A DNA stretch of 64,000 nucleotides from JABGQS01 sp963666505 (GTDB taxonomy: Bacteria > Bacillota > Clostridia > Christensenellales > SZUA-584), in assembly GCA_963666505.2 (NCBI GenBank), contig CAXXXL010000001.1, positions 1,116,001-1,180,000 of the forward strand, written 5' to 3'. Both the position numbers and the translations under genes were made by a program. The notes below the pieces were generated by a model, which worked only from the letters and a program-made list of their open reading frames with translations, was not told the DNA's origin and searched no databases. This document shows, in pieces, positions 52,472 to 60,431 of this stretch. Position 1 is the first letter of the stretch. The number at the start of each line of letters is the position of its first letter.

Positions 52472-52957
52472 TTAGAATTCTTTTTGCAATTCCTCGTCGG
52501 CTTTATTAACTTTCGCCGCCATTTCCTTTTTGTATTCGTGAAGCTTTTTCTTTAACACTTCGTATTTTAGAGACATTATCTGAACAGCTAGAAGCGCAGC
52601 ATTTAAACTTCCGTTAATTGCAACCGTTGCTACGGGTATGCCCGGAGGCATCTGTACCGTGGACAGAAGTGAATCAAGTCCGTCCATTGTGGAAGACTTG
52701 ACAGGCAGCCCAATAACGGGCAGTATCGTATATGCTGCAATTACACCTGCAAGGTGAGCTGCTTTGCCGGCAGCTGCTATTATTACGTCTATTCCGTTTT
52801 CTTCCGCTGATGAGGCAAATTCGTGCGCTTTATCCGGTGTTCTGTGCGCGCTCATAACATGAGCCTCAACTTCTATATCAAACTGCTTGAGTGTGTCTAT
52901 TGTCTTTTCGAGAACGGGCAGGTCTGACACTGAGCCCATTATTACCGCTGCTTTCAT
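52472..52957 (-). CDS. purE: N5-CAIR mutase (class I PurE)
   Basis: 161 residues. IMGSVSDLPVLEKT and SAHRTPDKAHEFA form the active site (Ser, His), followed by AAGKAAHLAGVIAAYT. AAGGAG precedes the ATG. First gene of the purE-C-F-M-N-H-D operon; purK is not in the window. I saw no purine riboswitch in the leader. Confidence 0.97.
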   Translation of the reverse strand: MKAAVIMGSVSDLPVLEKTIDTLKQFDIEVEAHVMSAHRTPDKAHEFASSAEENGIDVIIAAAGKAAHLAGVIAAYTILPVIGLPVKSSTMDGLDSLLSTVQMPPGIPVATVAINGSLNAALLAVQIMSLKYEVLKKKLHEYKKEMAAKVNKADEELQKEF

Positions 52958-53012
52958 TTAATACTCCTTTGTATATATTGTGTATGCATAATTCAAAAAC
53001 TACTATATAGGT

Positions 53013-53042
53013 AGTCTACTTTAAGCAAACGGCTTGTGTCAA
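53013..53042 (-). promoter_or_regulatory. Probable promoter of the purine operon
   Basis: TTGACA (53042-53037), 18-base spacer, TAGACT (53018-53013). Just downstream is an inverted repeat ACTACTATATAGGTAGT (52999-53015) that could be an operator or a small leader hairpin. Confidence 0.5.
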
Positions 53043-53077
53043 CGAAAATACAAACATTAATTTTGAATAATAAAAAT

Positions 53078-53098
53078 CGTTCGTGATAAGTACGAACG
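53078..53098 (-). terminator. Hairpin terminator upstream of purE, probably the former guaA terminator
   Basis: CGTTCGT / ACGAACG with a seven-base loop, followed by ATTTTTATTATT on the minus strand. It lies 35 bases after the guaA-like end GAGTGGGAATGA. Confidence 0.6.
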
Positions 53099-53131
53099 TT
53101 TAAATATGCAAAAATGTAATTTGTGTTAATA

Positions 53132-53143
53132 TCATTCCCACTC
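53132..53143 (-). other. Putative attachment site: end of guaA
   Basis: Minus strand GAGTGGGAATGA encodes Glu-Trp-Glu-stop, the invariable end of GMP synthase (...IEWE). The bases before it (TTTGC, upstream on the minus strand) do not continue a guaA frame, so only the crossover core is left. The 3' end of guaA is a known target of tyrosine-recombinase elements. Chromosomal DNA would be to the left and element DNA to the right. Confidence 0.6.
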
Positions 53144-53552
53144 GCAAATTCAAAGCTAAATCTAAAAAATTCTGTTTAGGTTTCGTGATAGGTTTTTACT
53201 CAATTTAATACCAGTTATCCACCCTCTGCGGTGTTCGCTGATCATCTGTTATCAAAATGCTATCAAGGCTGTGTTATCACCATTAGCTTGACTGCTTAGA
53301 AATTATACCATAATATTTATGATTCTCAAAAGTCCATTTGCATTAAACATCAAACTTCTCCGGCGCTTCTGAAAAACCAAGATTTTATCAACTCATCTTG
53401 TTTTAGTCATCAAATAATGCCAACCTATCCGCTTGCTTGCTAAGTCCCACAATAGAGCGCACCAGTCCCCCTCAACAGTGTCTTACCATACTGGGCATCT
53501 TATTATCTGCAAGCTGATTCAGATTGACAAGCGAGCAAAAGTGTCACATTAT
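53144..53552. other. Non-coding left end of the island
   Basis: About 410 bases between the core and the first gene without a convincing gene. It holds a cluster of short repeats (53247-53280), an outward-reading box pair (TTGAGA 53329-53324, 16 bases, TATAAT 53307-53302, minus strand), and otherwise nothing I recognise. Confidence 0.5.
53247..53280. repeat. Three copies of TG(T/C)TATCA near the attachment core
   Basis: TGTTATCAA (53247), TGCTATCAA (53258) and TGTTATCAC (53272) in direct order; a looser GTTATCC occurs at 53214 and an inverted GTGATAGG at about 53185. Spacing of 11-14 bases would suit arm-type binding sites for the integrase. Confidence 0.4.
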
Positions 53553-54614
53553 CTATGCCCGTCTTATGAGCTTATCCAAATCAACCTTTTTCTTATTGCG
53601 CTTAATTCTCCACTCAATCACTGATCCTGCTTGAACCACTGTCTTAAAAATTGCCTCATCTTTGCCCTTTTCAAATTCTACAGGGGGAATCGTTGTGTCC
53701 TTACCGGGTTTTATTAATTCTGTTTTGAGAATCGTACCCGCAAATACTAATATTCTGGAATCATCTTGGCTGACCCTATATTTACGCAGCCTTCTGTTGT
53801 TATAGCCCCAAATGATGGTATATGTGCCATCTGAGTTTTCAATTACATCATTTGCTATTGGTACCACAGTAAACCACAACAGCAACAACAAGATCAACAG
53901 CGTTAAAGCGACGGCGGGTAACCCGTACCGAAAAATGCTTTTCCACACCTCAGACACACCTTCGTCGGTAATACCTTCTCCTGTAGGCGGAGGTGTCATT
54001 TCCGGCCCTTCCGTTGCGCTGGGCCCTTCTGTTACGCTGGGCTCTTCTGTTACGCTGGGCTCTTCCGTTGCGCTGGGCTCTTCCGTTTCTTCTGCTTCTC
54101 CCGGTATTTTCGCGGTCACAATGACCGTACCTTCCCATACGACCTTATCTTCCGGATAAGACGTAACCTGAAACAGCAGTGAAGCCGGATATCTGCCTGC
54201 TGCGGTATCCTCAAAATCATCAGTACTAATCTTTACCGTTACACTGTACGTTTCCCCGTTGTTGGATGTGTCCAACACTACCGGCGGATCGAAGTCTATA
54301 TTATAATCCAGCTCTAAACTGGAGTCATTTGTCTTTGTCATTGTTCCTGGAATAACCGTGACTGTAAGCCATTCCCCGCTTTCAAGAAACAAGTCTCCCA
54401 CCACGAAATCGCCAATTACCGCCTCTGCATCAGGATAAGTTATCGTTGTATTCTTCGGCAGCGTGAAGGAATATACCGGTTCCGCTACGGCCTGAATTAA
54501 TGTTCCGGCAATATTAACCCCCTTTTCCGATGTATAGACGGCTGCATAAGCAGGCTGTGCTAAAAAGGCAATCAAAACAGTTATTGCTATGATGAGCCAT
54601 CGCTTCTTTTTCAC
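53553..54614 (-). CDS. Type I membrane protein with a secreted beta-domain and Glu/Pro/Thr linker
   Basis: 353 residues. Signal peptide (1-24, ...AQPAYA), an extracellular beta-rich domain (about 25-170), a linker of repeated ATEEPSVTE units (about 173-212), one membrane segment (about 231-252) and a cytoplasmic domain of 100 residues rich in beta strands and lysine (ending KKKVDLDKLIRRA). The extracellular part follows the strand pattern of the C-terminal domain of the four secreted paralogues upstream in the transcript (YSFTLPKN... IGDFVVGDLFLESGEWLTVTV ... AAGRYPASLLFQVTSY against their YMVVIPSS... KDFVVAVEDAL..ITV ... AAGSYKGYMTFEVSY). I do not recognise a named family. It may anchor or sense the secreted proteins; that is inference. 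Confidence 0.8.
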   Translation of the reverse strand: MKKKRWLIIAITVLIAFLAQPAYAAVYTSEKGVNIAGTLIQAVAEPVYSFTLPKNTTITYPDAEAVIGDFVVGDLFLESGEWLTVTVIPGTMTKTNDSSLELDYNIDFDPPVVLDTSNNGETYSVTVKISTDDFEDTAAGRYPASLLFQVTSYPEDKVVWEGTVIVTAKIPGEAEETEEPSATEEPSVTEEPSVTEGPSATEGPEMTPPPTGEGITDEGVSEVWKSIFRYGLPAVALTLLILLLLLWFTVVPIANDVIENSDGTYTIIWGYNNRRLRKYRVSQDDSRILVFAGTILKTELIKPGKDTTIPPVEFEKGKDEAIFKTVVQAGSVIEWRIKRNKKKVDLDKLIRRA

Positions 54615-54754
54615 AATACAATCTCCTAATCACAATCGCTGCTTATCAAAATTCCTTATATCGTTATTTACCGTGGTTTCATCCTTATGGATAAACTATT
54701 CCGTCCAAACCACCCCAACGATGCTGCGCGTCATCGGGGGATCCAGGTAAGTTA

Positions 54755-54796
54755 TATATACCGTGCCGCCCCGGTTTAATGGCGGCACGGTATATA
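54755..54796 (-). other. Strong hairpin after the frameshifted secreted paralogue
   Basis: A 16-bp perfect stem (arms 54755-54770 and 54781-54796, GC-rich centre CCGTGCCGCC) with a ten-base loop, eight bases after the stop. No T run follows. Similar GC-rich hairpins follow two other genes of the series. Confidence 0.6.
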
Positions 54797-54803
54797 ATGT
54801 GCT

Positions 54804-55870
54804 TTAAATAATCGGTTCTACGTAGCTGACCTCGAAAGTCATGTAGCCTTTGTAAGAGCCTGCCGCCTCAAGCTCGGACGGTTCGCAGGTTAGCGAGCTT
54901 TCGATAGAACCTTCGCCGTCAGTCAGGTTTGCCTCTGTAAATGTGAAGAGCCCGGCCGGCTGTGCAAGTTCAAACGAAAGCGTCTCGTTGCCCGTACCGT
55001 CACCATCTTTCATCGTCATATCTGTAGTGGTGTTTTGAACGCTTATTCTTGCATCGTCCTCGAGTAGCGCATCCTCGACCGCAACGACAAAGTCCTCGGT
55101 CTGGGTATCCATGTTCTTGGTGATCCTTCCGAAGTCCACGCTGGGCGTGATCACGACCATGTACGTAACGTCTGCTGTTGCGGTCACTTCGGTTTCGGGA
55201 TCTACGACCGTAACCTGGAAGGTGTCGGTAGCGAGACTGGGATCTTCGCTAATCGCTATAACGGTTACCGTTCCGGTCTGCAGGCCCGTTACTACGCCGT
55301 CCTGGTCGATTGTCGCCTTGTTCCGGTCGTTCACATATATACCCCAGTTGATATCATAGTCGCCTTCCGGGTCTGTCGTCGTGGTCATCTGAAGCGTGCG
55401 GCCTATGCCAACTTCCGTTACATCACCCTCGGTACCAATCGTAAGAGTGTCAACTTCAGCCGGCAGCGGGCCAATGACCACATTACCCACGAAATCGTTC
55501 TCGATCCCCGACTGCAGAAAAACGCCTACGATACGAACCGGATCTCCAGAGTAATCTGGAATATTGGTAATTTCTGCATACACCGTATCCAGCCCGTTCG
55601 AATTTGATCACGCCGTTTACCAGGTCACCATTAATACTGCCGGTAACTGTTCCGTGAAAATAGGTGTAGGTGCCAACTTCAATGTCTGCCTCGCCGGAAA
55701 CATTTAATGTTAAATCTCCGGTAAGCGTTCCGGCGAAAGTATTAACCCCGGTTTGCTCGAGGGACGCCGGCTACTTCGCCGTTGCCCCCCGAATCATCCG
55801 CCAGCACAGTTATAGCGTTCAGGCCGAGTACAAGCGCAACGACCAAAACAATTGCTATTAACTTTTTCAT
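54804..55870 (-). pseudogene. Secreted Ig-like paralogue with the shared C-terminal domain, two frameshifts
   Basis: Starts with a signal peptide MKKLIAIVLVVALVLGLNA at 55870 behind AAAGGAG, then loses frame at about 55760-55775 (stop soon after) and again at about 55593-55602. Between the breaks one open frame encodes ASLEQTGVNTFAGTLTGD and GTYTYFHGTVTGSINGD, a short secreted beta segment. The long 3' frame (54804-55583) carries an Ig-like Big_2-type domain (GRTLQMTTTTDPEGDYDINW, ATIDQDGVVTGLQTGTVTV) and the shared C-terminal domain (about the last 120 residues, ending GSYKGYMTFEVSYVEPII). Repaired length would be about 355 residues. Either a decaying copy or sequence errors. Confidence 0.75.
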
Positions 55871-55919
55871 TTGTATTCTCCTTTAATTTTCTTATTACTT
55901 CCGCTAACACAGTAAGTTT

Positions 55920-57326
55920 TTATTCTGTATCATAGCTGACTTCAAAGGTCATATAGCCCTTGTAAGAACCCGCAGCAACAAGTTCTGACGGCTCGCAGCT
56001 CACCGAGCTTATAATACCTTCCGCACCGTCCGTCAGATCAGCCTGCTCAAACGTGAATACGCCGTTATTCGGCTCTGCATCCTGCGCAAGCGTAAACGCA
56101 AGCTCCTCGCTGCCCGTGCCTTCCTTGTCCTTCATCGTCATGTCAACCGTCGTGTTTTCAACGGTGATGCTTGTACCGTCTTCGATCAGCGCATCTTCGA
56201 CCGCAACAATAAAGTCTTCGGTCTGAGTAACCATGCTCTTGGTGATCCTGCCGAATTCTACGCTCGGCGTGATTACGACCATATACGTGACATCCGCATT
56301 AGCGGTGATTTCCGTGTCCGGCGTTACGACCGGACTTTCGGCGTTATCACCGATGAATTCGATCTGACCGCTGTTTGCTTCTGTTTTCAGCGGTTCTCTT
56401 TCTGTCTCCGAATCAGAACCGAAAAAGCAATTCTTAACAGTAAAGGATGCATTACTCTGGCCGGATTTATCCATTAACGTAACATCACTATCGGTAGACC
56501 CGATAAAATTCGAGTTTTTTACCGTTGTTGCACTATATTCAGTAGTGCTGCCGCTTATCCCCGCATGAATACAGGTCTCGCAGGAAGTAAAACTGGTATA
56601 TTCGATCTCCGTATTAACATATCCAGATGTTCCCACCGGCGCATCAATATCAATGCCATAAGGGCAATCTGTAAACGATGCATTTTTTATATCCGCTGTT
56701 GTCGCATAAAGCCCACTCATCTTAATGCCGCAGTTTGCATCATGAGGATTATCGCCGCCGGCATATTCAAATCCATCCACAGTCATCTCTCCGCCCTGGA
56801 TTGAGATACCTCTCAAATTGATATGCTCCATACCAACATCCTTAATATTGAGAGACGCATTATTCATAACACGAAACCCGCATCCATTATTTTGGCCATG
56901 TTTTACATTACTTATATGCATATCTTCAGTATTCACCGTCACGCTATTGCCGTCCGATTTCAAAACATAGCCTATTTCTTTACCATCGCAGTTTAACGAT
57001 ATACTGCTGAAACTCACCTCAATACTATCCGCAGATTGAACAGCAAACCAAGATCCATCAGTCAGCGTATCTTCACTTGGATTTATGACTACGCCATCCT
57101 TACTTGCTCCAATAAACGTCAGGTTTTTGTCGATCGTTGTTATTCCCAATTCGTAAGTCCCGGTGGCAATACAGATCGTATCCCCGTCTGCAGCGCTGCC
57201 GATTGCGCTTGCAAGCTCGGCGCTGTCCGAAACATTATGCGTTGTCCCATCATCCGCAAGCACCGTCGCCGGAATCAGCGCCATCACCATAGCAACAGCC
57301 AGCACTATTGTAATAATTTTCTTCAT
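55920..57326 (-). CDS. Secreted beta-helix protein with the shared C-terminal domain (paralogue 1)
   Basis: 468 residues. Signal peptide 1-25 (MKKIITIVLAVAMVMALIPA...ADD). Residues about 30-330 look like a right-handed parallel beta-helix: DGDTICIATGTYELG followed by repeated short strands with N/D/G turns (LTFIGASKDGVVINPSED, LNIKDVGMEHINLRGISI). Residues about 340-466 are the shared domain: ITANADVTYMVVITPSVEFG, QTEDFIVAVEDALIEDG, SCEPSELVAAGSYKGYMTFEV. No LPXTG, SLH or other known wall anchor is present. The N-terminal part has many cysteines for an exported protein. Good AGGAG-type ribosome site. Function unknown; adhesin or glycan-binding is possible. Confidence 0.82.
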   Translation of the reverse strand: MKKIITIVLAVAMVMALIPATVLADDGTTHNVSDSAELASAIGSAADGDTICIATGTYELGITTIDKNLTFIGASKDGVVINPSEDTLTDGSWFAVQSADSIEVSFSSISLNCDGKEIGYVLKSDGNSVTVNTEDMHISNVKHGQNNGCGFRVMNNASLNIKDVGMEHINLRGISIQGGEMTVDGFEYAGGDNPHDANCGIKMSGLYATTADIKNASFTDCPYGIDIDAPVGTSGYVNTEIEYTSFTSCETCIHAGISGSTTEYSATTVKNSNFIGSTDSDVTLMDKSGQSNASFTVKNCFFGSDSETEREPLKTEANSGQIEFIGDNAESPVVTPDTEITANADVTYMVVITPSVEFGRITKSMVTQTEDFIVAVEDALIEDGTSITVENTTVDMTMKDKEGTGSEELAFTLAQDAEPNNGVFTFEQADLTDGAEGIISSVSCEPSELVAAGSYKGYMTFEVSYDTE

Positions 57327-57366
57327 TCGTTTGCCTCTTTCTCAGTTTTCAGAGAGGGTTTATGTA

Positions 57367-57396
57367 AACCTGCACTGCCATACGGCAGCGCAGGTT
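57367..57396 (-). other. Hairpin after paralogue 2
   Basis: AACCTGC-CTGCC / GGCAG-GCAGGTT, 12 of 13 pairs with a four-base loop, 26 bases after the stop of the gene at 57422. No T run. Confidence 0.5.
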
Positions 57397-57421
57397 CGTC
57401 AAATCCGTCTTGTTAATTCGG

Positions 57422-58783
57422 TCAATCTGCGCTATTGTAACTGACCTCGAAGGTCATATAGCCTTTGTAAGAACCTGCTGCCGTAAGCGCTGAGGGCTCG
57501 CAACTCACAGAGCTGGCGAAGAAAGCTTCGCCGAATTCTTTTACTCCCTCTTCTACTTCCGCCAGCATTTCCTGCGTAAACGTGAACACCCCGTTATCCG
57601 GCGCTGCATCCTGAGCAAGCGTGAACGCAAGCTCCTTGTCGCCGGTACCGTCCTTGTCCTTCATAATCATATTCTCCGTCGTGTTTTCAACGGTTATGCT
57701 CGCACCGTAATCGATCAGCGCATCTTCGACCGCGACCACAAAGTCCTTCGTCTGTTCATCCATGCCCTTGTTGATCGTTCCGAAGTCCACGCTGGACGGT
57801 ATCACAACCATGTACGTGACGTCTGCATTAGCTGTCACATCGGACGGAGTCGTTATTCTCGCAGTGATCTGCGCTTTATTTGCCTCAGAAAGGTTTGACG
57901 GATATGCCTGTGCGACACTATCCGAACCGCCGTCAACCACCAACGTGATCGCAACATTGGACAGTGTCATATTTGCAGCGTTGTCATCTGAAAGGTACCG
58001 TGCGATACCGTCTTCATAACAATCGCTGTGCTGATACGCAACAAGCTCACTATCGCTTATGCTCAGTGTATACTCGGCATTTGTATTCTGCGGTATAACA
58101 GAATAATTATCACTGGTGCCGTCATAATAGTTGTTACCTACAAGCGTTGAACCGCTTACGCTAATGGTATTGTTTGTTCCCCATGTATTTAGAGCACAAT
58201 AACCGGATAACTTTGAGCTGTCAATCGTAACATTTGCGTATCCATCCCCGGCGATATTCATCGGATAAAAGCAGCCGGATATCTCGCTGCCGTTTTCTAT
58301 CACAGGACCGTTTATCGTATCCGTGCCCTGTTGATAAGTGCTGACGCCCCGGCTGTATACGGAGTTGGTTCCTTCGTCAGTTAAATCAAAGAGTATTTTG
58401 GAATTGTCAAGCGTTACCGTACCGGTACCCGTCGTCTCGAATGCAATACCCCGGCTATACTGGTCGCCCAAATTGATCGTCGTGTTTTCCAGTGTGATGT
58501 TTGAATCGCCGCCCGCAGCCTGAATGGCTATTGCAGCATCGGTTAAGCTATCCGCAGTACCAGTCTGCGTCATATTGACAGTACAGTTTCTCAAGGTTAA
58601 GTCGGCGCCTTCAGCAACGCTGAACGCTACCCTGGAGTTAACAGTATAAACATTATCTTCATATACTGTGTCGCTCGTAATGCTAACTGTTGAGCCGATG
58701 GTCTCGTCGGCCGCCAGCGCCGTCGCCGGAATCAGCGCCAGCACCATAGCAGCAGCAAGCGCTATTGTAAAAATCTTTTTCAT
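57422..58783 (-). CDS. Secreted beta-helix protein with the shared C-terminal domain (paralogue 2)
   Basis: 453 residues. Signal peptide 1-25 (MKKIFTIALAAAMVLALIPATALAAD). Residues about 30-310 are made of repeated short beta strands (DLTLRNCTVNMTQTGTADSL, SNITLENTTINLGDQYSRGI, TVTLDNSKILFDL), as in adhesin-type beta-helices. The shared domain covers about 316-451, with an insertion (LAEVEEGVKEFGEAFFA) not found in the other copies before SSVSCEPSALTAAGSYKG. The N-terminal parts of the paralogues are not obviously alignable, while signal peptide and C-terminus are. Unknown function; strong ribosome site AAAGGAG. Confidence 0.82.
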   Translation of the reverse strand: MKKIFTIALAAAMVLALIPATALAADETIGSTVSITSDTVYEDNVYTVNSRVAFSVAEGADLTLRNCTVNMTQTGTADSLTDAAIAIQAAGGDSNITLENTTINLGDQYSRGIAFETTGTGTVTLDNSKILFDLTDEGTNSVYSRGVSTYQQGTDTINGPVIENGSEISGCFYPMNIAGDGYANVTIDSSKLSGYCALNTWGTNNTISVSGSTLVGNNYYDGTSDNYSVIPQNTNAEYTLSISDSELVAYQHSDCYEDGIARYLSDDNAANMTLSNVAITLVVDGGSDSVAQAYPSNLSEANKAQITARITTPSDVTANADVTYMVVIPSSVDFGTINKGMDEQTKDFVVAVEDALIDYGASITVENTTENMIMKDKDGTGDKELAFTLAQDAAPDNGVFTFTQEMLAEVEEGVKEFGEAFFASSVSCEPSALTAAGSYKGYMTFEVSYNSAD

Positions 58784-58859
58784 TGTTTTTCTCCTTTAAT
58801 ATTTTTCTTTTTATAAATTGAACGAAATCGCCGTTCGCATTCTGTACTCTTCAGGCTGA

Positions 58860-58887
58860 GCCTGCACCACCATTAAGCGGCGCAGGC
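58860..58887 (-). other. Hairpin after paralogue 3
   Basis: GCCTGC / GCAGGC outer stem with an imperfect inner stem, 20 bases after the stop at 58907. No T run. Confidence 0.45.
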
Positions 58888-58906
58888 ACGCCCAACCCCC
58901 ATACAA

Positions 58907-60364
58907 TCAATCTACGCTATTGTAGCTGACATCAAAGGTCATGTAGCCCTTATATGAACCTGCTGCAGTAAGATCGGCCGGTACGCAGCTCACTGAGCTT
59001 TCGATGGCTTCTTCACCGTCCGTCAGGTCAGCCTGAGCGAACGTGAATATGCCGTTATCCGGCGCTGCATCCTGCGCAAGCGTAAACGCAAGCGTCTCGC
59101 TCCCTGCTCCGTCCTTGTCCTTCATCGTCATATCTGAAGTCGTATTTTGAACAGTAATGCTCGCGCCGTCTTCGATCAGCGCATCCTCGACTGCAACAAC
59201 GAAATCCTTGCTTTGTGCATCCATGCCCTTGTTGATCGTGCCGAAGTCCACACTGGACGGTATCACGACTATGTATGAAACATCTGCGTTGGCTGTAACT
59301 TCGGAGGCGGACGCCGTCTCGAAAACAACGCTCTCGGCTATTGTGATTCTCTCTTCGCTTACCGCATCAAGCTCTTCGGAAATCATCATACCGCTGCTCG
59401 TAGCAGACTGAAGGGTGGCGTTTGCAATGCTGATGCTGGTGACTTCAGTATCCGTATTCTCTGAATCAAGATACTCATAAACTGCATAACCGTGATCGCT
59501 GGAGATCGTGCCTCCGGTGATGTTGACAATGACATTGCCTACATAACCGTCGTTGCTCTCGATCTGGATTGCGCAACCGGAGCCGTTGATGCCGCTTGAC
59601 CAACCCTCTGTGGGGATATTCGCTTCGCCGGTAGCTCTGATCGTGCCGCCGCTGATATTCAACGTGCCCGACTTGATCCCAATTGCGGCTGCAACGCCCG
59701 TGATCGTACCGCCGTAAACGTTGACGATGCCATCCTGCGGGATGTACATTGCCATGCTATATTCGTTTAGGACTTCTGCGCCGTCATGAATATTGATTAT
59801 GGTGCCGCCCATACCGGTATTTCCTCTGCCCTGTATAGCCGAATAAGCATCACCGGTTGGAAGGCAAGCGGAAGTAATTACACTGCCGTAAACATCAAGC
59901 TGCGCACTGCCCGCTGCTCCATTGCCCTGTACAACTACCGGACAGCCCGTTTCGATTGAAACATTTGCGTTGATGGTCGCGCTTCCACTTCCCGCTATCC
60001 GGATCCCTTCATACAAATATTCATCAGTTTCTCCTGTTCCTACCAGCAGTTTGCTTTGTGTAACTGAGGTGTTATCCAGCGTCAAATCCCCTCCAACAAC
60101 CCTGAAAGCTCTGCTATCGGAAGGAACACCTGAAATACTATAGCCTTTCATATCGATCTTAAGATTTTTGGTGATCTCCATTTCTGCAACGCCGTCAATG
60201 TCTATGTCAGCCGTAAGCTCAATGATATCTCCTTCTCCAGCGTTAGTAATAGCAGTTGCAAGCTCGCTTGCGCTTCCCGCTTCAGTTGTAGCGGCAAAAG
60301 CCACTGTCGGAATCAGCGCCAGCACCATAACGGCAACCAGCGCAGTCATTAAAATTTTCTTCAT
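58907..60364 (-). CDS. Secreted beta-helix protein with the shared C-terminal domain (paralogue 3)
   Basis: 485 residues. Signal peptide 1-24 (MKKILMTALVAVMVLALIPTVAFA). Residues about 30-350 carry beta-helix-like strands rich in GGT/GTI turns (GGTIINIHDGAEVLNEYSM, VNVYGGTITGVAAAIGIKSG, LNISGGTIRATG), the pattern of secreted adhesins. The shared domain is about 356-483 (VTANADVSYIVVIPSSVDFG, DAQSKDFVVAVEDALIEDG, SSVSCVPADLTAAGSYKGYM). First of the four secreted genes in transcript order, 68 bases after the membrane protein gene. No wall anchor. Unknown function. Confidence 0.82.
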   Translation of the reverse strand: MKKILMTALVAVMVLALIPTVAFAATTEAGSASELATAITNAGEGDIIELTADIDIDGVAEMEITKNLKIDMKGYSISGVPSDSRAFRVVGGDLTLDNTSVTQSKLLVGTGETDEYLYEGIRIAGSGSATINANVSIETGCPVVVQGNGAAGSAQLDVYGSVITSACLPTGDAYSAIQGRGNTGMGGTIINIHDGAEVLNEYSMAMYIPQDGIVNVYGGTITGVAAAIGIKSGTLNISGGTIRATGEANIPTEGWSSGINGSGCAIQIESNDGYVGNVIVNITGGTISSDHGYAVYEYLDSENTDTEVTSISIANATLQSATSSGMMISEELDAVSEERITIAESVVFETASASEVTANADVSYIVVIPSSVDFGTINKGMDAQSKDFVVAVEDALIEDGASITVQNTTSDMTMKDKDGAGSETLAFTLAQDAAPDNGIFTFAQADLTDGEEAIESSVSCVPADLTAAGSYKGYMTFDVSYNSVD

Positions 60365-60431
60365 TGATTCTTCTCCTTTTTTTACATTTGATATTTATAT
60401 AATCTCCTCATAAAACAGCAGGAGTGTATAT

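Noticed and set aside
52958..53131. Purine riboswitch upstream of purE
   Set aside because: The leader lacks the conserved three-way-junction sequences of purine aptamers; only a promoter, a small inverted repeat and the hairpin at 53078-53098 are visible.
53144..53552. Remnant of a protein gene in the left end of the island (for example a short frame near 53440-53480)
   Set aside because: Frames are short and interrupted, and no family was recognised.
53553..60364. Sortase-anchored surface proteins
   Set aside because: I looked for LPXTG-like motifs with a hydrophobic tail and basic end in the secreted paralogues; none is present, and no sortase gene is in the window.
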